A stretch of DNA of 64,000 nucleotides. Origin: MWEI01 sp964600235 (GTDB lineage Bacteria > Desulfobacterota > Desulfomonilia > UBA1062). The stretch is from contig CAZRIV010000013.1 of assembly GCA_964600235.1 (NCBI GenBank), positions 1 to 64,000 of the forward strand, read 5' to 3'. The stretch's first letter is position 1, and each line of letters begins with the position of its first letter. Made by a program: the position numbers and the translations under genes. The notes under the pieces are model-generated. The model was given only the letters and a program-made list of their open reading frames with translations, had not been told where the DNA came from and did not search any database. Shown here in pieces: positions 24,115 to 33,727 of this stretch.

Positions 24115-27100
24115 ATGAATAGCACTTGTCTTGGTTCTCGTGGTTTGTCTTCGTTCACGATAAATCGGGTGTCTCACTTCTGGAGAATATTCTTATGGGT
24201 CATTCTACTGAGTATCCCATCTGTTTCGCTGATCAACGAAGGCAGGGCCTGTCCCACAGACCTCCAGGGGGATATCGTTTCAAACAAGGACATGCCAATG
24301 GGCGGCGAGATCGAACTGGACAGCACATTATTCAATGTGCCGGGCAATCCGCTCACCTACGAATGGTTCGGCCCTTTTCACAGGGCGACCGGCCAGAGCA
24401 TGGCCGGGTTCATTCCCGAGGGCCTGTATTCCATATCCCTGATCACGTATGACGGCATAAGCCGTTCGCTCCCATACACCCTCTACTATTCCATCGAACC
24501 TGATTTCATGGAATCTTTGTATCCCAAGGTGAACAAGGTATGTTTAAGCTGGCCCGCAATCCAGGGGGCCGACTATTATTCGGTGTACCGTTCAGAGGAG
24601 AGCAGCCCTTCCGTGTTCACAAAGATTTCCGATGTGTCGGGTTCTTTAGCCGTGTACATCGACTACCCCGGCAAGGAGGCCTCGTTCTGCTATGTGGTGG
24701 GCGCCTATGCCGCAGGACAGTGGCGTTATTCCAACGTAATGAGCGCCCATACAACCTTCACCAGGCCGCTGCCCGGGGTGAACTATAAACCCCTGATCTA
24801 TTCCGTACCCATAGAGAAGGGCACCGCGGGCATCGAATATACCTATGACGTGAATGCAGCCGATCCCGACAAGGATGCGCTCACCTATTCCCTTGTGAAC
24901 CCCGTGTCCGGCATGACGATCGATGCCCAAAAAGGGCTCATCTGCTGGGTCCCCCCATCTCTGGGAGATTACGAGGTAACCGTCAAGGTCAGCGATGTTA
25001 AAGGAAACATCGTTTATCAGACCTTCATCATCGAGGTGGCCGAGCTGCCGCCGCTCAACAGGAACCCGGCGGCCCATGCGGGGGGGCCTTACACCTCGGA
25101 GCTGGGCCAGGGGATATTCTTCGATGGTTCAGCCTCTTACGACCCTGACGGCGACCCGCTCACGTATGCATGGAGCTTTGGTGACGGCCTCACAGGGACC
25201 GGCGCTTCCCCCGGCCATACATACACCGCACCGGGGACGTATCCGGTCACTCTCACCGTCTCGGACTCTAAGGGTGGAACGGCATCCGACACCACAACCG
25301 CCACGGTGACCCAATGCCTGAGTCCCGCTGTTCAGCTCTCGGCAAACCCATCAGCCGTGCTGCCCGGTGATCCGTGCGCCCTGGTGTGGACATCCCAGAA
25401 CGCGGCATATCTCAGTATAGACCAGGGCATCGGTACCGTCGGGGCATCCGGCACCATCATGGTGCACCCCCAGAGCACCACGACGTATACCATCACGGCT
25501 GCCAGCCCGTGCGGATCAGCCAGTCAATCCGTCACGGTCGTGGTGAACCGGCCTCCTGCCGTGAGCATAACCGCCGTTCCCGGATCCATACTGGAGGGAC
25601 AGTCGTCGCAGTTGTCCTGGACCTCCACCAATGCCGCCACCGTCACTATCGACCAGGGGATCGGCCCTGTCACTCCAAACGGCTCGCTGACCGTTACACC
25701 CGCGATCACCACAACATACACCATTACGGCCACCGGGCCGGGGGGGACGGCATCGGCATCGGCCACGGTGAGCGTGCTTCAGGCGCCCCGGGTGAGCATG
25801 TCGGCCCAGCCGCAGAGCATTATCGAGGGTGACAGCGCAACCCTTACATGGTCGTCGGCGGATGCCGACTCGGCTTTTCTGGACAACGCCATAGGGCCGG
25901 TTCCGGTTAACGGGTCCATGACGGTCACACCTTCCCATACGACCACCTACGCCATAACGGCCCAGGGGCCCGGCGGCACAGCCGCGACAAGCGCGACCGT
26001 CACCGTGATCCACAGGCCGACCGTGGACATCACGGCCGCACCGAACCCCGTCAATCTAGGAGGGACGACAACCCTGACCTGGAGCTCGACCAATGCCGAT
26101 TCGGCCTCCATTGACCAGGGTATTGGTGATGTCGCGGCAGGCGGCTCGCTGGAGGTCGATCCCATCGAGGACACCACCTTCACCATCACAGCCACGGGGC
26201 AAGGCGGGACCGCAACGGCAAGCGTGACCGTGGAGGTGATTGCACCGCCGCTACAGAGAAATCCGTACGCCTACATCACCAACAGGGAAGGAACCGACGT
26301 GACGGTAGTGGACCTGCAGACGAATACCGTCGCAACTCAGATCGAGGTGGGGTACGGCCCCTATGGTGTCGCGGTGAGCCCCGACGGTGACACGGTCTAT
26401 GTCACGAACGAAGAGAACGGGATAGCGGTCATCGATGCGACGACAAACACGCTGACCCGAAACATCCCCGTCTATGCAGCAACGATCGCAGTGAGCCCCG
26501 ACGGCAAAACCCTCTATGGGGTGTCAAGTTATGAAGGCACGCTCATGAGTATCGATACCGCCTCCGGGGCCGTGATTGGATCCGTTGAAGTGGGCCTGGA
26601 CTCTTACGGCATCGCCATAAACAACGAGGGTACGCACATTTATGTGAGCTCGATCGAGAACGGCACTGTTCGGGTCATCGATGCTTCGAGCATGGCGCTG
26701 ACCGCAACGGTGGCAGTCACCGAGCCTGGCGATCCGGTGTGGGACGTGGAGGTGAGCCCCTGCGGCTCAAAGGTATATGCCGTTTCATCCGGTTCATGCA
26801 CTCTCACGGTGATCGACGGAACAACCAATACCGTCATTGACAGCCATTCCTATCTGCCTGAGATATCTGTTTCCCCGTGCCATATCGCGGTGAGCCCCGA
26901 CGGGCAGAGGATAGGGTTGAGCGATGTCGCCGAGATGCCTCAGACGATCTATCTCATAGACAGCCAGTCATTGGGCGTTTTAAGCCAGTTCCCCGCCGCT
27001 TCACCATCTGATCTCACCTTCAGGGCCGACGGGTCTTTCGTGTACTGTCCGGACCCCTCCATAAACGGGGTCTATATCGTGAATAATTGGAACCGGCAGA

Positions 27101-29430
27101 TCGAAGGCACCATTGAAGGAGACTTCAACTACCCCAGCACCTATGGGCATTTCATAGCAGAGCACAAGGAGAGGATAACGGGCAGGGTCGTATCCGACGG
27201 GGCGGGCGTTGAAGGGGTCATTGTCTCTCTTTCGAATGAGACCATGCATATCTGCTTCACCTCCGACTCCCAGGGAAGGTACTTCTTCTATGCCCCGCCC
27301 GGCCGATACACCCTTTCATTTTCCAGCGACGGCTATATCCTGTCAAATCAAAGCCTGACCCTCAATGTTACTGACGATGAGGTCTCCATACCTGATATCG
27401 AGGTGCTGCTGGGAGCAAGGATATGGGCCGAACCGTATGCGATCATCAATGGTGGGTCATGCATGCTGGGCTGGAGTTCAATCAAGGCTGAGAGTGTAAC
27501 CATCGACCATGGTATCGGGGATGTGGGGGCAAGCGGGTCTCTGAACGTCTCTCCGACCGAAACCACGACATACACCATTACGGCGTCCAACAGCCAGGGC
27601 AGGCCTGTCACCGACCAGACGACCATAATGGTCCACCAGCAGCCCACAGTGAGTGTCAGCGCACATCCGCAGGCTATCATCCAGGGAGATCAATTCACCT
27701 TGTCATGGACAAGCACCAATGCGGATATCGTAACGATTGAACCCCTTGGCATGGTCGCAGAAGCATCCGGCTCCTTGATGGACTCTCCCTGGCAGACCAC
27801 CACCTATACTGTTACTGCGACAGGTCCTGGCGGAAGTGCCACTGCATCAGTCACGGTAACGGTGTACGAACGGCCCACTGTGACCATTTCCGTATCTCCT
27901 GCCGGTATTGACTCAGGAGATTCGGCGGTCTTACACTGGAGTTCTACCAATGCCACGGCTGTAAGCATAAACAATGGCATAGGAATAGTTGCCCCAAACG
28001 GTTCAGTCTCGGTTTCGCCCACTGAGACAACCACATATACAATTACCGCCCAAGGCGCCGGGGGTACGGCAGACGCTACTGCCACACTGACCGTATATAA
28101 ATGCACCGTAACCGGCCAGATCCACGACTCCTCAGACTCACAGCCTTTACAGGATGTCAGGGTAAGCGTAAGCAATTCAGCACACTCCCTTTCAACCATG
28201 ACGGATCAAAACGGCTCTTTTACCCTGAGCGGGGCTATCTGCGGCCATATATCAGTGGAGCTTGAGAAAGAAGGTTACATTACTGAAACGGTTAATCCGC
28301 CCCAGAACATTTATCCCGGGATAGATTTCATCATGAATCAACACCTGACCCCGATATCACCAACCGTCCACATCACCGCCTCTCCCGAGACTGTTGCCGA
28401 CAACCAGACATCTCTCTTGACCTGGGTATCCACATACGCGGATACCGCAGCCATAAATCAGGGTATAGGGCCTGTAAAGGTGAATGGATCTTGTCAGGTG
28501 AGCCCCTCGGAAACCACCACCTACACGATTACCGTTACAGGTCACGGGAAAACGGCAACATCATCCGTCACCATCAGTAAGATACCCAGCGCCATAAGCA
28601 TCCACATAGAATCACCGGTAAACGGCAGCCAAATAGATCGACCCGACATCCTCGTGGAAGGTACTGTCTTGAATTTATACGGAAATGAAACAAGGGTGAC
28701 TGTGAACGGTATCCCCGCTTTTGTTCAGGGAAACAATTTTTTAGTCAACCATGTTCCACTTCAGAATGGACCCAATACCCTAGCCGTAAACGCAACAGAC
28801 GAGCAGGGGAATACGACGAATACATCCATAACAATCCATGCCCAGACCGATGGTTCATTCATCACCCTCAGACCGGATGATGCATATGGGGTCTCACCTC
28901 TCGAAACCACACTAAGTATCAGTGCACCCTTCACAACGATGAGCCCGAATCTGTTTGTAAGCGGACCAGGACCGGTCGAGTTTCTTGATGGTTCCACAAC
29001 ATATCAATATAATTTGAGAATGACAGTGCCGGGGGTTTACTCTTTCACTGCAGAGGTGGTTGAGGGTGATGTGACATATTCGGATACCATAAGTATTGTC
29101 GTGTCCGACCAGACAGAGGTGGATTCCTTGATCAGGTCAAAATGGGATGGGATGAAATCCAGATTGCTGTCCAGCGACATCGAAGGAGCACTGGAGTATT
29201 TTGCACTCCCTTCACAGGAAGAGTACCGGAATATCTTTACCCGTTTGAGCAGTGAGCTTCCCTCTATAGCCATTGGCATGGAGGATATCGAACAGGTTTG
29301 CGTGAGAGGATATCTGGCGAAATACCGTATAAAGCAAGACGAGGTAATCAATGGGGTCAATTACCGTATTACCCATTATATCTACTTTGTCCAGGATGCG
29401 TATGGGCATTGGTATATTGACGGTTTCTGA
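24115..29430 (+). CDS. 1771-residue secreted Ig-repeat/beta-propeller protein
   Basis: A very large exported protein. The N-terminal hydrophobic signal (about 20-45) is followed by FN3-like (135-222), cadherin-like (225-310) and PKD (318-398) domains. Eight repeats of about 75-85 residues follow a common plan: S.TNA..V.IDQGIG.V...GS..V.P..TTTYTITA.G.GGTA. Four repeats precede and four follow a YVTN/YncE-like seven-bladed propeller (about 715-1015, marks such as VSPDG and VIDATTNT). Two carboxypeptidase-regulatory-like domains (about 1018-1095 and 1330-1408) and an NTF2-like C-terminus (about 1665-1771) complete it. It is probably a surface or matrix adhesin. AGGAGG precedes the start; GTG at 24112 is an alternative. 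Confidence 0.85.
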   Translation: MNSTCLGSRGLSSFTINRVSHFWRIFLWVILLSIPSVSLINEGRACPTDLQGDIVSNKDMPMGGEIELDSTLFNVPGNPLTYEWFGPFHRATGQSMAGFIPEGLYSISLITYDGISRSLPYTLYYSIEPDFMESLYPKVNKVCLSWPAIQGADYYSVYRSEESSPSVFTKISDVSGSLAVYIDYPGKEASFCYVVGAYAAGQWRYSNVMSAHTTFTRPLPGVNYKPLIYSVPIEKGTAGIEYTYDVNAADPDKDALTYSLVNPVSGMTIDAQKGLICWVPPSLGDYEVTVKVSDVKGNIVYQTFIIEVAELPPLNRNPAAHAGGPYTSELGQGIFFDGSASYDPDGDPLTYAWSFGDGLTGTGASPGHTYTAPGTYPVTLTVSDSKGGTASDTTTATVTQCLSPAVQLSANPSAVLPGDPCALVWTSQNAAYLSIDQGIGTVGASGTIMVHPQSTTTYTITAASPCGSASQSVTVVVNRPPAVSITAVPGSILEGQSSQLSWTSTNAATVTIDQGIGPVTPNGSLTVTPAITTTYTITATGPGGTASASATVSVLQAPRVSMSAQPQSIIEGDSATLTWSSADADSAFLDNAIGPVPVNGSMTVTPSHTTTYAITAQGPGGTAATSATVTVIHRPTVDITAAPNPVNLGGTTTLTWSSTNADSASIDQGIGDVAAGGSLEVDPIEDTTFTITATGQGGTATASVTVEVIAPPLQRNPYAYITNREGTDVTVVDLQTNTVATQIEVGYGPYGVAVSPDGDTVYVTNEENGIAVIDATTNTLTRNIPVYAATIAVSPDGKTLYGVSSYEGTLMSIDTASGAVIGSVEVGLDSYGIAINNEGTHIYVSSIENGTVRVIDASSMALTATVAVTEPGDPVWDVEVSPCGSKVYAVSSGSCTLTVIDGTTNTVIDSHSYLPEISVSPCHIAVSPDGQRIGLSDVAEMPQTIYLIDSQSLGVLSQFPAASPSDLTFRADGSFVYCPDPSINGVYIVNNWNRQIEGTIEGDFNYPSTYGHFIAEHKERITGRVVSDGAGVEGVIVSLSNETMHICFTSDSQGRYFFYAPPGRYTLSFSSDGYILSNQSLTLNVTDDEVSIPDIEVLLGARIWAEPYAIINGGSCMLGWSSIKAESVTIDHGIGDVGASGSLNVSPTETTTYTITASNSQGRPVTDQTTIMVHQQPTVSVSAHPQAIIQGDQFTLSWTSTNADIVTIEPLGMVAEASGSLMDSPWQTTTYTVTATGPGGSATASVTVTVYERPTVTISVSPAGIDSGDSAVLHWSSTNATAVSINNGIGIVAPNGSVSVSPTETTTYTITAQGAGGTADATATLTVYKCTVTGQIHDSSDSQPLQDVRVSVSNSAHSLSTMTDQNGSFTLSGAICGHISVELEKEGYITETVNPPQNIYPGIDFIMNQHLTPISPTVHITASPETVADNQTSLLTWVSTYADTAAINQGIGPVKVNGSCQVSPSETTTYTITVTGHGKTATSSVTISKIPSAISIHIESPVNGSQIDRPDILVEGTVLNLYGNETRVTVNGIPAFVQGNNFLVNHVPLQNGPNTLAVNATDEQGNTTNTSITIHAQTDGSFITLRPDDAYGVSPLETTLSISAPFTTMSPNLFVSGPGPVEFLDGSTTYQYNLRMTVPGVYSFTAEVVEGDVTYSDTISIVVSDQTEVDSLIRSKWDGMKSRLLSSDIEGALEYFALPSQEEYRNIFTRLSSELPSIAIGMEDIEQVCVRGYLAKYRIKQDEVINGVNYRITHYIYFVQDAYGHWYIDGF

Positions 29431-29471
29431 TCGTAAGTCATGGTTTCTTTGGAGATACAGGAGTCGACTAC

Positions 29472-30095
29472 GTGAAAAGAACAGGTACCCAATCCAAGGG
29501 AAATAAACTCATCATGGTTTATATTGTTCTCGTATACCTCCTTCTCATTTACCCTGGCAGCTGCCTTGCCATGGGCGGCAACCCCGTGCCTACGGTCACG
29601 GTCATCGACGAGGAAACGGGAGAACCCATCGAGGGCGCTGTGGCCATTGCCATATGGCGGAAGCACAGCTTTAAAAGTGCATGGTTCGAAGGCGGGACTA
29701 TGGTCGTGGTGAAAATCGAGGAAGCTCTTTCAGACACCAAAGGGAACATCTATATCGAAGACTTCTGGGACTGGCACTTCATCGAGGACAGATATCCCCG
29801 CCTGACCATTTACAAGCAGGGTTATGTCTGCTGGGACCAGAGAAATATTTACATTGATGAACGACATGGGCCACGGCGGACCGACTTCGACGAGCAAAAC
29901 CGCATCGCTAAAATGAGAAAATGGCCTGAAGGGTTCTCCTTCGTGGGACATAATACATTTATTAGTTCTGTTACACACAATGATTACACTGATGCTCCCA
30001 AACAATTATTTAACAGGGCTTTTCGCTATGAGGCTCCTTTTTTTGTAAGAGAGCTTAGAGAAAGAAGTAGTAGAAAAAGGGGGGAAGTGCAATGA
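29472..30095 (+). CDS. Secreted small protein A1 of the tandem-duplicated unit
   Basis: 207 residues from a GTG start behind GGAG. A hydrophobic signal segment (about 14-34) is followed by PVPTVTVIDEETGEPIEGAVA, which resembles a carboxypeptidase-regulatory-like (transthyretin-fold) surface module. The rest is rich in aromatic and charged residues (FWDWHFIEDRYPRLTIYKQGY). I do not recognise the family. Its core (from about residue 34 to 158) is almost identical to the paralogue at 30846-31484, while the signal peptide and C-terminus differ. The stop overlaps the next gene by 4 nt (ATGA). Confidence 0.75.
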   Translation: MKRTGTQSKGNKLIMVYIVLVYLLLIYPGSCLAMGGNPVPTVTVIDEETGEPIEGAVAIAIWRKHSFKSAWFEGGTMVVVKIEEALSDTKGNIYIEDFWDWHFIEDRYPRLTIYKQGYVCWDQRNIYIDERHGPRRTDFDEQNRIAKMRKWPEGFSFVGHNTFISSVTHNDYTDAPKQLFNRAFRYEAPFFVRELRERSSRKRGEVQ

Positions 30096-30793
30096 AACGT
30101 TTGAACGTTCTTGTTGTATTATTATGTCTAATTCTTGTTAACTATGGGTTAGCGTATGATGACCGAACTACGCATCCACAGATTACAGAGGCTGTTATAG
30201 TCAAATCTGCACTAAATGATTATTTAATAGATTTTCTTGGTCTTCCGGGTGGTATTAAAACACCATATAATGGAACTACAATACTTACACTGCTTCAAGC
30301 CGGCAGCACGAACGAGGACCTGGACTCACGCGCGCTCAATCACTTCTGGAACCCGCTCTCTCTCACCTTCAGCCGACCCAGAAACGGGGGGCTTGATGAT
30401 ATCCTTATCGGTTACTCCAACAAGGACTGGGCAATGGGAGGCTTCTATGACTGCTCAACATCAGGCGGATATGAGAGCGACTGCAGTTGCAATGACTACT
30501 CATGGAAGGTTGCCAGAAAAGAATTCTATGATGCCCTGACCTCCACCACCGAAACCAGCCGTAATGAGCACTTCAAAAAAATGTATGAAAGCCTGGGACG
30601 CATACTCCACCTCATCGAAGACATGGGCGTGCCTGCTCATACGCGTAATGACTTTGTGTACCTGTATTACAAATCCTCTTTCTCATCCCCTCAGAACCGG
30701 GGGGCAATAGTTCTTACTCCATTTTGGATTCTCGCTTCAGCAGAAATGATACAGGGAACACATCAACTCCATCATCCAGTTTTGTGTGTATGA
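30092..30793 (+). CDS. Truncated paralogue B1 of the zinc-PLC/nuclease-like protein
   Basis: 233 residues with a signal peptide. Residues up to HTRNDFV match the full-length protein encoded at 31481-33649, after which the frame runs into 44 unrelated residues and stops. It keeps THPQITE and LHLIEDMGVPAH, but loses the downstream GHLDYTRLEHW region that would supply the remaining zinc ligands, and about 490 more residues. It is therefore probably inactive, a pseudogene produced by incomplete duplication, unless the short form has its own role. About 355 bp are nearly identical to the intact copy. Confidence 0.7.
   Translation: MKRLNVLVVLLCLILVNYGLAYDDRTTHPQITEAVIVKSALNDYLIDFLGLPGGIKTPYNGTTILTLLQAGSTNEDLDSRALNHFWNPLSLTFSRPRNGGLDDILIGYSNKDWAMGGFYDCSTSGGYESDCSCNDYSWKVARKEFYDALTSTTETSRNEHFKKMYESLGRILHLIEDMGVPAHTRNDFVYLYYKSSFSSPQNRGAIVLTPFWILASAEMIQGTHQLHHPVLCV
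30302..30658 (+). repeat. Near-identical block shared by B1 and B2
   Basis: About 355 bp here match 31693-32049 with a single internal mismatch, while the sequence before (30092-30298 against 31481-31690) is clearly diverged and the sequence after is unrelated. A second near-identical block is shared by A1 and A2 (about 29570-29945 against 30945-31320). Confidence 0.85.
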
Positions 30794-30845
30794 AGAACAA
30801 GGATTTTTTGGAATCAGTTTATTTAATCAGTCTTAGGAGGCCAAT

Positions 30846-31484
30846 GTGAATAGCACAACCATAAATTCCGGGATCAAAATACTATTGCTCATCATTCTTA
30901 TCCTTATCTCTTTCCTCATTATTCAGCCCATGGAAACCTTTGCCATGGGCGGCAACCCCGTACCTACGGTCACGGTCATCAACGAGGAAACGGGAGAACC
31001 CATCGAGGGTGCTGTGGCCATTGCCATATGGCGGAAGCACAGCTTTAAAAGTGCATGGTTCGAAGGCGGGACCATGGTCGTGGTGAAAATCGAGGAAGCT
31101 CTTTCAGACACCAACGGGAACATCTATATCGAAGACTTCTGGGACTGGCACTTCATCGAGGACAGATACCCCCGCCTGACTATATACAAACAGGGTTATG
31201 TCTGCTGGGACCAGAGAAATATTTACATTGATGAACGACATGGACCACGGCGGACCGACTTTGACGAGCAAAACCGTGTCGCCAAAATGAGAAAATGGCC
31301 GGAAGGGTTCTCGTTCGTTGGGCATGAAAGATTCGTGAACTCAGTAACATTTGGTGATCACTCTGAAGCCCCGAAGCGTCTCTTTAACAAGGCATTCCAT
31401 AATGAAATACCTTTCGCATCTAAAGAACGCGATAAAAAGAGGACGGAGGTGGAAATAGACAATAAGAGGAGGGGAGTTCAATGA
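30846..31484 (+). CDS. Secreted small protein A2 of the tandem-duplicated unit
   Basis: 212 residues from a GTG start directly behind AGGAGG. Same layout as A1: a signal segment (about 10-35), then PVPTVTVINEETGEPIEGAVA and an aromatic-rich domain. Only a few residues differ from A1 over the central 120 residues, while the signal peptide and last 45 residues are distinct. The stop overlaps the following gene by 4 nt, so A2 and B2 are translationally coupled and presumably work together. Function unknown; a chaperone, immunity or binding partner for the B protein is possible but unproven. Confidence 0.75.
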   Translation: MNSTTINSGIKILLLIILILISFLIIQPMETFAMGGNPVPTVTVINEETGEPIEGAVAIAIWRKHSFKSAWFEGGTMVVVKIEEALSDTNGNIYIEDFWDWHFIEDRYPRLTIYKQGYVCWDQRNIYIDERHGPRRTDFDEQNRVAKMRKWPEGFSFVGHERFVNSVTFGDHSEAPKRLFNKAFHNEIPFASKERDKKRTEVEIDNKRRGVQ

Positions 31485-33649
31485 AACAAATGAATATACT
31501 TGTCGTAATAATGTGCATTGTAATTATGAATTATAATGCATTAGCGTATGATGATCGAACTACGCATCCACAGATTACTGAGGGTGTTATAGGAAAATCG
31601 GTTTTAGATATTTATCTCAAATCTTATCTGGGGCTTACTGCTGGAATAGGTACAATATATAATGGAAAAACTGTTACTGAATTACTCCAAACCGGCAGCA
31701 CGAACGAGGACCTGGACTCACGCGCGCTCAATCACTTCTGGAACCCGCTCTCTCTCACCTTCAGCCGACCCAGAAACGGGGGGCTTGATGATATCCTTAT
31801 CGGTTACTCCAACAAGGACTGGGCAATGGGAGGCTTCTATGACTGCTCAACATCAGGCGGATATGAGAGCGACTGCAGTTGCAATGACTACTCATGGAAG
31901 GTTGCCAGAAAAGAATTCTATGATGCCCTGACCTCCACCACCGAAACCAGCCGTAATGAGCACTTCAAAAAAATGTATGAAAGCCTGGGACGCATACTCC
32001 ACCTCATCGAAGACATGGGCGTGCCAGCTCATACGCGTAATGACTTTGTGGGGCATCTCGATTATACAAGGCTTGAGCATTGGTATCATATCTTCAATCC
32101 CAAGAATTACCTGGGGAATCTCTATGAATACCGTGTTAAATGCAATGCAGAAGATGATTCATCTTACATATCAGACCTTGCATCATCCGTAACCATCCCA
32201 TCCTTTGACAGCCCTCAGGAATACTGGGGAAACGGCATTTATAACGGCTCTAATCCAGGAATTACGATCACCGGCAGTGCTGGTCTTGCCGAATACACCA
32301 ATGCCAATTTCCTGAGCAAGTACACTATCTTCACCAATACCTTGCCTCAGGATAATAAACACTATTTCCCCTACCCGAATGAAACAAGCGTCAGCTCTCT
32401 GGCATTTACCCCCCATATGGTCACAGCCGAAGATGGCAAGGTCGACCAGGTCCTGCATCTGAAGAAAGACAAGCATGGCGAAAGCTTAGATAATTTTGTG
32501 GGCGCGAAATATGTTTGGTACAGGTTGTATGAAAAAAACACATTGACCGATTACACGCTTGCCTTCTTTCTTGATGACCCGGTCCATGAAGCATATGCCG
32601 ACAAGCTTATCCCCAAGACCATCGGATATGCGGCAGGGCTTATAAACCACTTCTTCCGCGGGACATTGGAGGTGTCCCTTCCCGACTCCGGCGTATATGC
32701 CCTCAGAAACACACAGCCATCAGAACCCACGACCCAGGGGTTCGACCAGGTCTCGCTCATGGTGAAAAACTCTACGGGTACTGGCGAAAAATTGCTTGGC
32801 GGTACTGTTACTCTCGTCATCCAGTATAAGTTGCTCACAGATGACCCGAACGCCCCGGATCCCCGTATCGGGGCTAAAAACCCCCTCATCATATATGAGC
32901 CTCCCTATCCCCGATACAGCAGGGATATGTTCATCGTAAAAGAGCGTAATGTGGGCAGTGATGAGATAAGATCCGATATCCCGGTCCAGCTCGATTTCGA
33001 CCTGGATACCGATATACCCTTATGGGCCGTGGACGTCAGAATAAATGTCGTTTACCAGGGCAGGCTCGGCCGGGAAAATCATTATATTGAAAACGATGCC
33101 ATGTGTGTGGGTTTCAAGGACATCTCGGAGCCCACCCCCGTAGATATCGGCAACAATACTGATACTGCCTGTATGAATAATGTGTGGTACGATCTTAAGG
33201 ATCCCCAGCAACGGCAGAATTTGAGTCAGGTTATAGACTTCGTCTGTCATGATTTGACAGAGGAACCCCCGGGAGACTGGGAATCCCTCTATATCAGATT
33301 TACACCAAGCGACAGTTATGAAGAAGAGCCGCCTGCCAGATTCGATTACATGATCACATCGATACCTCCCGGCCATTATAAAAGGTTGTTTGTACTGAGC
33401 GACCGGCAGTTCAGAATATGGACATCATCTATATCAAATGACCCCATATGTAATACAGATGTGATACCTGCACTGGTAAACGGCCCGGCTTTAAGCAAAG
33501 AGCGGATGATCTGGAGATTCAGGGGGGTTGAGGGCTGGTTCTTTTATGATTTAATTGATACCTGTGCTTCAATTTGTACTCTCGATACAGGTGAATGTCC
33601 CGGATGTGACAGCGAAAACAACCCATTCCCCTTTGTGAGAATGCCGTAG
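31481..33649 (+). CDS. Secreted zinc-dependent phospholipase C/S1-P1 nuclease-like protein
   Basis: 722 residues. The signal peptide (about 1-22) is followed by YDDRTTHPQITEGVI, and by RILHLIEDMGVPAHTRNDFVGHLDYTRLEHW near residue 165-200. The spacing H-x3-D-x5-H and the later His/Glu match the metal-ligand helix of zinc-dependent phospholipase C and S1/P1 nucleases. A long C-terminal region (about 330-722) is beta-rich with several Cys and may bind a surface or substrate. It is likely an exported hydrolase acting on phosphodiesters; the substrate is not evident. Coupled to A2 upstream; the PEP-CTERM gene follows 78 bp downstream. Confidence 0.72.
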   Translation: MKQMNILVVIMCIVIMNYNALAYDDRTTHPQITEGVIGKSVLDIYLKSYLGLTAGIGTIYNGKTVTELLQTGSTNEDLDSRALNHFWNPLSLTFSRPRNGGLDDILIGYSNKDWAMGGFYDCSTSGGYESDCSCNDYSWKVARKEFYDALTSTTETSRNEHFKKMYESLGRILHLIEDMGVPAHTRNDFVGHLDYTRLEHWYHIFNPKNYLGNLYEYRVKCNAEDDSSYISDLASSVTIPSFDSPQEYWGNGIYNGSNPGITITGSAGLAEYTNANFLSKYTIFTNTLPQDNKHYFPYPNETSVSSLAFTPHMVTAEDGKVDQVLHLKKDKHGESLDNFVGAKYVWYRLYEKNTLTDYTLAFFLDDPVHEAYADKLIPKTIGYAAGLINHFFRGTLEVSLPDSGVYALRNTQPSEPTTQGFDQVSLMVKNSTGTGEKLLGGTVTLVIQYKLLTDDPNAPDPRIGAKNPLIIYEPPYPRYSRDMFIVKERNVGSDEIRSDIPVQLDFDLDTDIPLWAVDVRINVVYQGRLGRENHYIENDAMCVGFKDISEPTPVDIGNNTDTACMNNVWYDLKDPQQRQNLSQVIDFVCHDLTEEPPGDWESLYIRFTPSDSYEEEPPARFDYMITSIPPGHYKRLFVLSDRQFRIWTSSISNDPICNTDVIPALVNGPALSKERMIWRFRGVEGWFFYDLIDTCASICTLDTGECPGCDSENNPFPFVRMP

Positions 33650-33727
33650 AAAACGCTTAATAATTGATAAGGTATCAAGCAGTGAATGAAACATGAACCA
33701 CTACAATGAAATGAGGAGGTTTCTTAA

